From assembly GCA_036265815.1 (NCBI GenBank), contig DATAOI010000044.1, positions 1 to 64,000 of the forward strand: DNA of 64,000 nt, read 5' to 3'. The notes beneath the pieces were generated by a model. That model was given only the letters and a program-made list of their open reading frames with translations, was not told the DNA's origin and searched no databases. Source of the DNA: Gemmatimonadales bacterium. GTDB lineage: Bacteria; Gemmatimonadota; Gemmatimonadetes; Gemmatimonadales; GWC2-71-9. Each line of letters starts with the position of its first letter. Position 1 is the first letter of the stretch. The position numbers and the translations under genes are program-made. Shown piece by piece: positions 27,347-34,261 of the stretch.

Positions 27347-27693
27347 CGGCCGGCCGCTACCTCCTCGGCGTAAGCCTCGTGGCCGCGGCCGGAGCAGGGC
27401 TGGTGCTGGCGGTACCCGATGAGGTGCGGGCGGAAGTCATCTGGGGCGTGGCCACCGGCCTGATCCTGCAGACACCGCTCGGCTGGTGGGCGCTTCGAAG
27501 CATCGGCCGGGACGAGTTCATGCTGGTGTGGGGACTCGGGATCCTGGTGCGGCTCACCGTGGTGGGCATCGCGGGCCTCGCGCTCATTCCCGTCCTCGGC
27601 CTCCGCGCCGGCCCGATGCTCGGTTCGATGGTGGGAGTTCTGGTGGCCCTGCTCCTGGTAGAAGGCGTCACCGCAGCCCGGGAACATCCGTAG
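27343..27693 (+). CDS. Small four-helix membrane protein in the AtpI position
   Basis: This 116-aa protein has four predicted helices (LLGVSLVAAAGAGLVLAV, VIWGVATGLILQTPLGWWAL, LVWGLGILVRLTVVGIAGLALI, and MLGSMVGVLVALLLVEGV). Position between an AtpZ-like gene and atpB, and topology, match AtpI, an assembly factor for the c-ring. Sequence similarity to well-known AtpI is not obvious to me, so the name is inference. GTG start overlaps the preceding stop (GTGA). Its stop codon lies within the first unit of a 13-bp tandem triplicate that precedes atpB. Confidence 0.6.
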   Translation: MTAGRYLLGVSLVAAAGAGLVLAVPDEVRAEVIWGVATGLILQTPLGWWALRSIGRDEFMLVWGLGILVRLTVVGIAGLALIPVLGLRAGPMLGSMVGVLVALLLVEGVTAAREHP

Positions 27694-27726
27694 CGCAGAC
27701 CCGTAGCGCAGACCCGTACCGCAGAG
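27688..27726 (+). repeat. 13-bp tandem triplicate before atpB
   Basis: Three adjoining 13-base units, CCGTAGCGCAGAC, CCGTAGCGCAGAC and CCGTACCGCAGAG, span 27688-27726. The first two are identical and the third differs at two positions. They begin in the last codons of the upstream gene, include its TAG stop, and end 10 bases before the atpB ATG. A purine-rich GAGAAGAAGAG follows immediately and may be the ribosome site. Confidence 0.85.
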
Positions 27727-27736
27727 AAGAAGAGCG

Positions 27737-28741
27737 ATGATCCGATCCGGTCGTCTGGCGATGGTGGGACTGACGGCGGCGCTGCTCGGCGCCGGCTTCG
27801 CACCCATGGCGTCGCTCATGGCCCAGGAGCCCACCGGGGAAGTGGCTCGCGAGGCGGTGGCGCCGCGGAACCAGGCGCAGGCCGCCCGCGATCAGATCGA
27901 CATCGTTCACCACATCGGCAACTCCCACGAGGTGGAGACTCCGTTCGGCGTGTGGCACCTGCCCGAGGGATGGACCATTCCGCTCGGCACCGCCGCCAAC
28001 GGGGAGCCGCGGTCTCTCGACCTGTCGCCCACCAAGCACATGGTGTACATGGTGCTCGCCGCGCTCATCGTGGCGTTGACGTTCCTACTCAGTGCGCGGT
28101 CCATCAGCGCGGCGCAGGCGCGGGGTCGGCCATCGAAGGGCTTCGCGGGTGCGATGGAGGCCATGGCGCTGTACATCCGCCAGGAAGTGGTATTGCCCAA
28201 CGTGGGGCCGCACGGTGAGGGGTTCACGCCGTATCTGCTGACCCTGTTCTTCTTCATCCTGACGATGAATCTCCTCGGGCTGCTTCCGTGGGGTGCCACC
28301 CCCACCGGCAACATCACGGTCACCGCCGCGCTCGCGATCATCGCGTTCCTGGTGATCGAGGTGACCGGGATGCGGGCCCTGGGACCCAAGGGCTATCTGG
28401 GCACCATCTTCTATCTGCCGCATGGGCTCCCGGGTGGGGTGGGCGGGAGCTTCCTCAAGGTGGTCCTGCTCGCGGTCCTGACCCCGATCGAGCTGATCGG
28501 GAAGCTGGCCAAGCCGTTCGCGCTGGCGGTGCGGCTCTTCGCCAACATGACATCGGGGCACGTGCTGGTGCTGGCACTGATCGGACTGACGTTCCTGTTC
28601 CAGAGCTATACCGTCGGGGTGGCGGCCGCGCTGCTGGCCACCGGGGTGATGCTGCTGGAGCTGTTCGTGGCGTTCCTGCAGGCCTTCGTGTTCACGCTGC
28701 TGACCAGCGTGTTCATCGGCCTGATGCGCGCCGAGCACTGA
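27737..28741 (+). CDS. atpB: ATP synthase F0 subunit a
   Basis: This is subunit a, which forms the proton half-channels next to the c-ring. At 334 aa it is longer than the E. coli protein (271 aa) because of an N-terminal extension with a signal-like hydrophobic stretch (about residues 7-30) and a soluble region up to about residue 95. The essential Arg is in ALAVRLFANMTSGH; conserved helices include TLFFFILTMNLLGLLPWG and AFLQAFVFTLLTSVFIGL. Long a-subunits with such an extension occur in several non-proteobacterial phyla. It lies between the AtpI-like gene and atpE; the spacing to atpE is large (202 bases) and structured. Confidence 0.95.
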   Translation: MIRSGRLAMVGLTAALLGAGFAPMASLMAQEPTGEVAREAVAPRNQAQAARDQIDIVHHIGNSHEVETPFGVWHLPEGWTIPLGTAANGEPRSLDLSPTKHMVYMVLAALIVALTFLLSARSISAAQARGRPSKGFAGAMEAMALYIRQEVVLPNVGPHGEGFTPYLLTLFFFILTMNLLGLLPWGATPTGNITVTAALAIIAFLVIEVTGMRALGPKGYLGTIFYLPHGLPGGVGGSFLKVVLLAVLTPIELIGKLAKPFALAVRLFANMTSGHVLVLALIGLTFLFQSYTVGVAAALLATGVMLLELFVAFLQAFVFTLLTSVFIGLMRAEH

Positions 28742-28755
28742 GGCAGGGAGCAGGA

Positions 28756-28787
28756 CCGGCGCCCGCGCGCGCTCGCGCGGGTGCCGG
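28756..28787 (+). other. Strong RNA hairpin between atpB and atpE (14 bp)
   Basis: The arms CCGGCGCCCGCGCG and CGCGCGGGTGCCGG pair over 14 positions, with one G-U and a CGCT tetraloop. It starts 15 bases after the atpB stop. No U-tract follows, so it is more likely an RNA stability or processing element, or an attenuator, than a simple terminator. A second hairpin follows at 28794. Confidence 0.75.
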
Positions 28788-28793
28788 CATGTA

Positions 28794-28811
28794 GTCCGCC
28801 GAACGGCGGAC
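28794..28811 (+). other. Second hairpin between atpB and atpE (7 bp)
   Basis: The arms GTCCGCC and GGCGGAC pair perfectly around a GAAC loop, 6 bases after the first hairpin. Together the two make a tandem structured spacer upstream of the subunit c gene, whose protein is needed in many more copies than subunit a. Confidence 0.65.
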
Positions 28812-28943
28812 AATGCCCGCTGTTCTCGACCCATCGGGTCGGAACGCCGGCGGGCTACCGTGACGAGGTCGCTCCGGAGAGGCGGCCCACGCATGGCGGG
28901 CGCGGCGGAATCTCATCTCCCATCCAAAACGAGGGAGCACGCT

Positions 28944-29222
28944 ATGCTGCACATGCTCGCCCTGCTGCAGGCTGCGGCCGCGGCCGGCGCGGACAAGGGC
29001 TATGGTCTGATCGGCGCGGGTCTCGCCGCCGGGCTCGCGGTGGTCGGCGCCGGCATCGGGATCGGCCGGATCGGTGGCTCGGCCACCGAAGGGATCGCCC
29101 GCCAGCCCGATGCAACCGCCCGGATCCAGACGGCGATGATCATCGCGGCCGCGCTGGTGGAAGGCGTCGCGCTGTTCGTCGCGGTCATCGCCTTCCTGAT
29201 TCAGGGGAAGATCAATTTCTGA
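28944..29222 (+). CDS. atpE: ATP synthase F0 subunit c
   Basis: This 92-aa hairpin protein forms the rotating c-ring. Helix 1 carries the Gly-rich GAGLAAGLAVVGAGIGIG motif, the polar loop is RQPDATAR, and helix 2 holds the ion-binding Glu73 in AALVEGVALF. The residue after this Glu is Gly and there is no Gln/Ser set of the sodium type in the expected places, so a proton-driven ring is more likely. A short Ala-rich N-terminal extension precedes helix 1. ATG at 28944 has GAGGGA upstream. It is preceded by two RNA hairpins and followed by another. Confidence 0.95.
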   Translation: MLHMLALLQAAAAAGADKGYGLIGAGLAAGLAVVGAGIGIGRIGGSATEGIARQPDATARIQTAMIIAAALVEGVALFVAVIAFLIQGKINF

Positions 29223-29243
29223 AGCCGTTTCGTACCCGGCCAA

Positions 29244-29268
29244 GGCCATGGACCACCGGTCCATGGCC
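29244..29268 (+). other. Perfect 11-bp hairpin between atpE and atpF
   Basis: The arms GGCCATGGACC and GGTCCATGGCC are exact complements with a 3-base ACC loop, starting 22 bases after the atpE stop and ending 19 bases before the atpF start. There is no U-tract. It probably protects the 3' end of the abundant atpE message or reduces read-through into atpF. Confidence 0.75.
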
Positions 29269-29286
29269 CGCCGTCTCGAGGTTACC

Positions 29287-29865
29287 ATGACGCAGATTTT
29301 CCGGCTCGCTCTCCCCTCGATGTCCCTCCTCCTCGGAGCCGCTCCATTGGCGGCACAAGAGGAGCACGCGTCCGGCCCGCTCACGGTCGAGGGCGGCCTG
29401 ATGTTCTGGACCGTCGTGGTGTTCCTGATCCTGCTGGCGGTGCTCAAGCGGTTCGCCTGGCCGGCGGTCCTGGGCGCGGTGGAGGCCCGGGAGAAGGCGC
29501 TGGAGGAACAGCTGGCGGAGGCCGAGCGGAACCGGGCCGAGTCGGCGGCGCTGCTGGAGGAGCACAAGAACCTGATCGCCGGCGCCAAGTCCCAGGCGCA
29601 CGCGGTGCTGGCCGAGGCCAAGGCGCTGGCGGAGAAGGAGCGCGCGGTCGCGCTGGAGAAGACCAGGCAGGAGCAGGAGGAGCTGCTGGCCCGGGCGCGG
29701 CGCGACATCCAGACCGAGCGCGACCGGGCGATCACCGAGCTCCGCCGCGAGGCCGTGGATCTCTCGCTCGCGGCGGCATCCAAGCTGATCGGCGAGCGGC
29801 TCGATTCGCCCACCGACCGGAAGCTGGTGCTCGAGTATCTCGCGTCGTTGGAGTCGCAGCATTGA
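29287..29865 (+). CDS. atpF: ATP synthase F0 subunit b
   Basis: This 192-aa subunit is the peripheral stalk. It has a signal-like hydrophobic N-terminus (FRLALPSMSLLLGAAPLAAQ), a short acidic spacer, the membrane helix GLMFWTVVVFLILLAVLKRF, and a long charged coiled coil (about residues 65-170) rich in Glu/Arg/Ala heptads. The end, LIGERLDSPTDRKLVLEYL, is the usual subunit-delta contact region. The ATG at 29287 is chosen over upstream codons that fall inside the hairpin. The final bases overlap the TTG start of atpH (TTGA). Confidence 0.93.
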   Translation: MTQIFRLALPSMSLLLGAAPLAAQEEHASGPLTVEGGLMFWTVVVFLILLAVLKRFAWPAVLGAVEAREKALEEQLAEAERNRAESAALLEEHKNLIAGAKSQAHAVLAEAKALAEKERAVALEKTRQEQEELLARARRDIQTERDRAITELRREAVDLSLAAASKLIGERLDSPTDRKLVLEYLASLESQH

Positions 29866-30398
29866 GGTCCGTCACCATCGCCCGCAACTACGCCGAGGCG
29901 CTGTTCGCCCTCGGCGAGCGCACCGGGCAGACGGAGCGGTTCGCGGAGCTCATGGATGCCGTGGCGGCCGCGGTGGAGACCACGCCGCAGGTACAGGCAA
30001 CACTGATGTCGCCCAGGGTGCCCAAGGCCGCCAAGGCACGGCTGCTGGGCTCGGCGCTCGCCGGTGTACCCCGGGAATTCGTGCTGTTCCTCCAGGCGGT
30101 GGTCAAGCGCGGGCGGCAGATGCTCTTCCGCGACATCGCCACGGAGTACCTGGAGCTGCTCGATATCAAGCTCAACCGGCTGCGTGCCGGCGTCACCCTG
30201 GCCCGGCCGGCCGATGAGGCACTCCGGCGCTCGATCCAGGACAAGCTGAGTCAGCAGCTCGGCAAGCAGGTGCTCGCGTCGTTCTCGGTCGATCCTGAGA
30301 TCCTCGGGGGCGCCGTGGTCCGGGTGGGCGAGCGGATCCATGACGGCTCGGTGCGGCGGCGGATGACCAAGCTCCGGCGGGCGCTCTTGACCCGCTGA
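29862..30398 (+). CDS. atpH: ATP synthase F1 subunit delta
   Basis: This 178-aa subunit (OSCP homologue) joins the peripheral stalk to the alpha/beta head. N-terminal helical domain: ARNYAEALFALGERTGQTERF; C-terminal domain: ARPADEALRRSIQDKLSQQLGKQVLASFSVDPEILGGAVVRVGERIHDGSVRRRM. The family signature G-G-x-x-x-R-x-G is present. Start is TTG at 29862 overlapping the atpF stop. It is the last gene of the operon here: alpha, gamma, beta and epsilon do not follow, and a strong terminator does. Confidence 0.95.
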   Translation: MRSVTIARNYAEALFALGERTGQTERFAELMDAVAAAVETTPQVQATLMSPRVPKAAKARLLGSALAGVPREFVLFLQAVVKRGRQMLFRDIATEYLELLDIKLNRLRAGVTLARPADEALRRSIQDKLSQQLGKQVLASFSVDPEILGGAVVRVGERIHDGSVRRRMTKLRRALLTR

Positions 30399-30437
30399 GT
30401 CGCGCGTCCGCGGCGACGATCCCGCGAAGCTCACCGT

Positions 30438-30465
30438 CGAGGGCAGGCCAAGTGGCCTGCCCTCG
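30438..30465. terminator. Hairpin terminator after atpH
   Basis: A perfect 12-bp stem, CGAGGGCAGGCC / GGCCTGCCCTCG with an AAGT loop, lies 40 bases after the atpH stop and just before the convergent gene that ends at 30471. It marks the end of the F0/delta operon and can serve both directions. The following TTGCGT is only weakly U-rich. Confidence 0.8.
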
Positions 30466-30470
30466 TTGCG

Positions 30471-30920
30471 TCAGGGGAGCGGCTCCAGATCGGGTGGCAC
30501 CCATCCCGCCCGGGCGGCGGGCGACATGAGCAGTGCCTGGCTGTAGTACCGGAACGGCAGATCACGTGCGCCGTAGCGCTGGAAGAGCAGGTTGGCGCGG
30601 GTGGCCCAATCGCCCTCGGGCATCTCGTCTCGGACGAATCGCCCGACCACCCGCATGTAGAGACGGGTCATGGTCTCGTGGTACCCGCGGGTGGGTGTGG
30701 GCACCAGACCGTGGGACGCGTTCAGCCGGTGGATGCCTTCGCGCATGAGCTCCAGCGCGCAGTCCGGCGGATGGTGGGTCGCGTACCAGAGGGCCACGGT
30801 GAGGTGTGCCCGATGAGTCCACCGCCCGTGCGGCAGGCTGCAATCCCCGAACGCCTCGATCAGGCGGTGGACCTCCCCTGCGTCGGCAAAAGGCCGGTCG
30901 CGCGCGACGATGCCGGTCAC
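30471..30920 (-). CDS. Conserved hypothetical protein, 149 aa
   Basis: This soluble protein begins at GTG 30920, overlapping the stop of the DMT transporter (GTGA). It contains LPHGRWTHRAHLTVALWYATHHPP near residues 30-55 and HGLVPTPTRGYHETMTRLYMRVVGRFV further on, both with well-spaced His, Arg and Trp residues suggesting a conserved helical family. I recall small proteins with the HRAHL signature as widespread but uncharacterised. A likely operon is Lrp regulator, DMT exporter, this gene. Confidence 0.75.
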   Translation of the reverse strand: MTGIVARDRPFADAGEVHRLIEAFGDCSLPHGRWTHRAHLTVALWYATHHPPDCALELMREGIHRLNASHGLVPTPTRGYHETMTRLYMRVVGRFVRDEMPEGDWATRANLLFQRYGARDLPFRYYSQALLMSPAARAGWVPPDLEPLP

Positions 30921-31873
30921 GCCCGCTCCGGGAACCGGCGCCTGCCCTCGGGCCCGATCGCGCGCATTTCGCTGGTGCTGAGGTTGGCGGCGCGAGAAGC
31001 GAGCTGGATCCAGATCACCGCCCCCAGGATCAGCACCATCGCGCCCACGGTCCGGAAGGTGACCGACTCGTGGAGGATCAGCCAGCCGAGGGCGACCGCG
31101 ACCACCGGGTTGACGTAGGCATAGGTGCCCACGATGGTGGCGGACGCGTGCTTCAGGGCGTACCCGTACGCGGTGTATCCCACGATCGAGCCGAACACCA
31201 CCAGATAGGCGAGCGCGCCGAATCCGGTCGGCGTCAGGTGCCAGGCAGGCCACTCACCCAGCGCGAGACCGATCCCGGTCAAGAGGGCGCCCGATATCGC
31301 CATCTGTATCGCGGCCGCCGCGTAGGGCGAGGTCTCGGTCGGGTGGCGCTTCCAGTAGACGGTTCCGAATGCCCAGGAAGCGCTCGCCAGGGTGAGCGAG
31401 ACGGGGCCGCGCAGATCGGCCACGAGCAGGTCGCCCGGCGTGACGCCCGCGAGCAGCGCGCTCCCCAGGAAGCCGAGCGCCAGGCCCAGGCCGATGCGCC
31501 AGGTCAGAACACTCTTTCCGCCCGGGATGACCGCGTCGAAGAACGCGGCCCAGAGCGGCATGGCCGCGACAAACACGCTGGCCGGGCCCGAAGGCATGAA
31601 CTGCTCGGCCCAGACGACGATGGCGTTGCCGCCGACCAGCAGGAAGAGCGAGGTGAAGGCGAGTGTGCGCCAGTCGCGGGTCCGCTTGGGGAGCCGGCCG
31701 CCGGTGGCGAGCACGCCAGCCCCCAGCAGCAGCCCGGCGATGAAGAAGCGAATCCCGGCGAACAGGAACGGCGGCAAGTGGGCGACGCCGATCCGGATGA
31801 ACAGGTAGGTGGACCCCCAGATGGTGCACATGAGCAGGTAGGCGATGAGCGCCTTGCCGCGGAGACCTGCCAT
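30917..31873 (-). CDS. EamA/DMT-family transporter
   Basis: This 318-aa protein has ten predicted transmembrane helices in two EamA repeats (first repeat from IAYLLMCTIWGSTYLFIRIG; second from GPVSLTLASASWAFGTVYWKRHP). Drug/metabolite transporters of this branch often export amino acids or other metabolites. The C-terminal tail is basic and cytosolic. It lies one base after an Lrp/AsnC-type regulator gene on the same strand, which suggests amino-acid export under Lrp control, as in several known exporter-regulator pairs; that link is inference. Confidence 0.88.
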   Translation of the reverse strand: MAGLRGKALIAYLLMCTIWGSTYLFIRIGVAHLPPFLFAGIRFFIAGLLLGAGVLATGGRLPKRTRDWRTLAFTSLFLLVGGNAIVVWAEQFMPSGPASVFVAAMPLWAAFFDAVIPGGKSVLTWRIGLGLALGFLGSALLAGVTPGDLLVADLRGPVSLTLASASWAFGTVYWKRHPTETSPYAAAAIQMAISGALLTGIGLALGEWPAWHLTPTGFGALAYLVVFGSIVGYTAYGYALKHASATIVGTYAYVNPVVAVALGWLILHESVTFRTVGAMVLILGAVIWIQLASRAANLSTSEMRAIGPEGRRRFPERA

Positions 31874-31874
31874 C

Positions 31875-32351
31875 TCAGTCGAGCTCCACGGGAGCGATGC
31901 CCGACTTCTCGAAGACGGACGAGAGCACGATGGTGGTGCGGGTGCTCACCGGCTGCCCAGGCTGCCTGAGCTCGTGCAGCACCTGGCCGAGCGCCTCGAG
32001 CGAGGGGGCGGCCACTTTGAGCACGTAGCAGTCTTCGCCGGCCACGTGGTGGCACTCCAGCACGCCGGGATTGGTGGCCAGCGCCTTGACCCCGACCTCC
32101 GGACCGGGCGAGTCCGAGGAGGGATACCGGACAGCGACGAACGCGGTGACCGGAAAACCGACCTTGGCCCGGTCGAGACGCGCGGTATAGCCCAGGATGA
32201 AGCCGCCCTCCTCGAGCCGCTTGACCCGCTCCATCACGGCGGGCCGGGAGAGGCCGACCTCATCGGCGATGGCCTGGTAGCTGGCCCGACCGTCGGCGAC
32301 GAGGAGCTGGAGGATGCGGCGGGAGGTGGGATCGATGGCGGGCGTGCTCAC
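31875..32351 (-). CDS. Lrp/AsnC-family transcriptional regulator
   Basis: This 158-aa regulator has an N-terminal winged helix-turn-helix (IDPTSRRILQLLVADGRASYQAIADEVGLSRPAVMERVKRLE) and a C-terminal RAM/AsnC effector-binding domain (VGFPVTAFVAVR... LECHHVAGEDCYVLKVAAPS). It should form dimers or octamers that respond to an amino acid. Start is GTG 32351. It is one base upstream of the DMT exporter. A palindrome 31 bases upstream (32382-32393) and a spaced direct repeat are candidate binding sites for autoregulation. Confidence 0.92.
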   Translation of the reverse strand: MSTPAIDPTSRRILQLLVADGRASYQAIADEVGLSRPAVMERVKRLEEGGFILGYTARLDRAKVGFPVTAFVAVRYPSSDSPGPEVGVKALATNPGVLECHHVAGEDCYVLKVAAPSLEALGQVLHELRQPGQPVSTRTTIVLSSVFEKSGIAPVELD

Positions 32352-32381
32352 GGGCTCCTCCGAAACAATGTTAACTCAATT

Positions 32382-32431
32382 TGCCAATTGGCAGACTATT
32401 CGTCAATGGCTTGAGAAGGAGGCAGACTATT
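32382..32431. promoter_or_regulatory. Candidate Lrp-type operator: palindrome plus direct repeat
   Basis: TGCCAATTGGCA (32382-32393) is a perfect 12-base palindrome. GGCAGACTATT occurs at 32390-32400 and again at 32421-32431, a spacing of 31 bases, close to three helical turns. The set lies upstream of the Lrp-like gene and could bind its product on one face of the DNA. Confidence 0.45.
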
Positions 32432-32609
32432 AGGAGGAGTATGTACTTGACGCACGGGGGAGCCGATCGCGGCCCAGGTGGGAACGAGGACATTCCGATC
32501 GATCTCAATATCAGGGCCCCCAGACGTGAGCACGATCACAGTCTCGGCTGACCCGCGGGGGCGACATTGACTCGTTGGGAGCTGGCTTCCTGTCTTTTTG
32601 GAGGACCCC

Positions 32610-32789
32610 GTGTCACGCGATAGGAAGCGAACCAGCGAGTTGGCGCGCCTGCTGCGGCACAGTGCCAAGCTCCGGAAGAGAACCGACGAATTGGGTGCCG
32701 AGGCCGGACGGCTGCGGGCAGAAATCGCCAAGTCTACCAAAGGACGGATTGTCGAGCGGCGACAGAAGCCGAGATTACGGGGGAAGTAG
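32610..32789 (+). CDS. Small highly basic protein, 59 aa
   Basis: This is a soluble, strongly positively charged peptide, rich in Arg/Lys with regular Leu and Glu (SELARLLRHSAKLRKRTDEL, then AGRLRAEIAKST), probably one long helix or a coiled coil. GTG at 32610 has GGAGG with a 5-base gap, an ideal ribosome site; a TTG 12 bases upstream is the alternative. The stop codon overlaps the left arm of a strong terminator hairpin. The family is unknown to me; nucleic-acid binding is possible from charge alone. Confidence 0.6.
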   Translation: MSRDRKRTSELARLLRHSAKLRKRTDELGAEAGRLRAEIAKSTKGRIVERRQKPRLRGK

Positions 32790-32817
32790 AAGGGCCGGGG
32801 CTACTTCCCGGCCCTTC
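32789..32817 (+). terminator. Hairpin terminator overlapping a stop codon
   Basis: The arms GAAGGGCCGGG and CCCGGCCCTTC form a perfect 11-bp stem with a 7-base loop. The first base belongs to the TAG stop of the small basic protein gene. A U-tract is not obvious, but the A-rich 5' side makes it usable from the opposite strand, where the convergent Cache-domain gene ends at 32865. Confidence 0.75.
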
Positions 32818-32864
32818 GGCCTCTCAGCGAGCGGCGACAGTGCAGTCCACTTCTTACAGGGCGC

Positions 32865-33248
32865 TTACTTCGGCACACCGACGAACAAGGCACCAGTCAA
32901 CGTGCCATCCTCACTCGTAAGCGGCGCATAGCTGGCACGATAATCACGACCGAAGACGTTCGCATCTCCAGTGTAGGAATGCTTGTCCATCAACGCTTTG
33001 TACGCAGGGCTATCATGGTCGAGTTTGGTGTTGACGACAGACTTGCCGTCCTTCGTGAGGACCGTACTTTCGGTGCGCACAAAGTCAGTGCCGTCGTAGG
33101 AGAAGATCGTCGCGTCAAGCTTCCCTTTCGTTTCCGCAGGGCCACCGCGAGTCCCGCCGAAAGCCAGGAGCGCACCCGAAAACGCCAAGCCAACGGCCAA
33201 CAGAACCCCCCTGCTTACCCGAGCTGAAATCCGCTGACGTGCACGCAT
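32865..33248 (-). CDS. Secreted stand-alone Cache-type domain protein
   Basis: This 127-aa protein has a signal peptide (RVSRGVLLAVGLAFSGALLAFG) and a single small ligand-binding domain. The text ATIFSYDGTDFVRTESTVLTKDG, SPAYKALMDKHSYTGDANVFGRDY and APLTSEDGTLTGALFVGVPK matches the sCache_3/Cache_3 pattern usually seen in the periplasmic part of chemoreceptors and histidine kinases. Here no transmembrane or signalling domain follows. The ATG at 33248 has an AGGAGG site. It may be a free binding protein that presents a ligand to another receptor. I do not know of a proven function for such stand-alone forms. Confidence 0.8.
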   Translation of the reverse strand: MRARQRISARVSRGVLLAVGLAFSGALLAFGGTRGGPAETKGKLDATIFSYDGTDFVRTESTVLTKDGKSVVNTKLDHDSPAYKALMDKHSYTGDANVFGRDYRASYAPLTSEDGTLTGALFVGVPK

Positions 33249-33704
33249 AGATTGCCTCCTTTTTGAGGAAACTTGCGGAACACAGTGGTCATTCATCTCT
33301 GGGCGGAGGGAAGGCCGGCCTCCAGGTCACGCCCGGTTCGTCAGGAGTGGCTGCGGATCACCAGCAAGTATACCCGCGGTACCTGAGTGCACCAGACCAA
33401 CCAGGCGGGTGAGGGGGCGAAGCCTGGAGCCGTGCCAGAGCCAAAAGTGGGGGGGCGAGTGTTAGAGCGAGGGCGGCTCGGGAACTCGGAACTCACCTGA
33501 GACATGATGGGCACCCGAGATTCGCTGGCGCACGGGGACGGTGGGCCGCACGGGTGTGTGTTCCGGCATTGAGCGGTGGGCCGGTTGGGGCAGGGCGAGG
33601 GCGCGCTGGTACAGGCCGAAGACGTCTGGCATATGCCAAAATGTACCTACCTCGTTGCCGAGGCGGTGACCCGCGGCACACGCAAATCGGTGCAGCGCCC
33701 TCCG
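33249..33704. other. Intergenic region without a recognised gene
   Basis: About 450 bases between the Cache protein gene and the Y1 transposase gene. It contains a G-rich stretch around 33410-33470, and no frame with convincing protein sequence on either strand. Since it flanks an IS200-like transposase gene it may include the right end of a decayed element, but I could not identify a characteristic terminal hairpin. Confidence 0.35.
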
Positions 33705-34199
33705 TCAGCCCATCACATCGCGGAGATCGTACTCGATGCCGTGACGCTCGAGGATGCCCAGGTACTCGGTCTGGAACGCGAGCTCGCGATGATGGGTCTC
33801 CTGGTTCCGGATGTACGCCTGAAGCGCGGTGTCCTCGCGCGGCGTGACGCTGAACGCCGCGTATCCCGCCTGCCAGCGAAACTCCTTCCGATGTGAAAAC
33901 GTCTCGTGAATCCAGCGCGAGGTGCTCGCCTTGATGGCGTGTACCAGGTCGGCGAGGGCGAGGCTGGGCGGGTACTCCAGATAGAAGTGGACATGGTCCC
34001 TGGTGCCGCCGGCGCAGAGGAGCTGCGCGCCGCGGCGCGCCGCGACCGCACTCGCGCTGGCGAACAGCCGTGCGCGCCACTCGGGATCGATCCAGGGCCG
34101 GCGCCGAGCGGTGCTGCAGATGAGGTGCACGCGAACCACGGAATAAGTGTCGGACACGAGCGGCAAGGTAGGCGGGTCGGCGGAGTCAGCCGTCACCAC
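33705..34199 (-). CDS. Y1-type (IS200-like/RAYT) transposase
   Basis: This 164-aa protein (or 150 aa from an alternative GTG at 34157) has the HUH nuclease motif in TRDHVHFYLEYPP and a candidate catalytic Tyr in ALQAYIRNQETHH, the hallmarks of the Y1 transposase family (IS200/IS605 and REP-associated transposases). The fold begins with SVVRVHLICSTARRRPWI. Such enzymes cut single-stranded DNA at hairpins. There is no tnpB beside it and no clear left/right end, so it is either a RAYT-type domesticated nuclease or an isolated IS200 relic. All key residues remain, so it could be active. Confidence 0.85.
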   Translation of the reverse strand: MVTADSADPPTLPLVSDTYSVVRVHLICSTARRRPWIDPEWRARLFASASAVAARRGAQLLCAGGTRDHVHFYLEYPPSLALADLVHAIKASTSRWIHETFSHRKEFRWQAGYAAFSVTPREDTALQAYIRNQETHHRELAFQTEYLGILERHGIEYDLRDVMG

Positions 34200-34261
34200 C
34201 GGTGCGCGGGCCGGTGCCGAATCGCGAGATCACTCATCGAGGCTTCAAGCGGCGACTAGGC

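Noticed and set aside
28713-30434. A long minus-strand frame opposite atpE, atpF and atpH
   Set aside because: The atp genes on the plus strand are certain; the antisense frame shows no domain.
32396-32740. A 114-codon minus-strand frame opposite the small basic protein gene
   Set aside because: No ribosome site or recognisable motif; it crosses the candidate operator and the plus-strand gene with an ideal Shine-Dalgarno.
33405-33480. G-rich stretch considered as a G-quadruplex or array
   Set aside because: The G-runs are irregular and no repeat unit or conserved spacing is visible.
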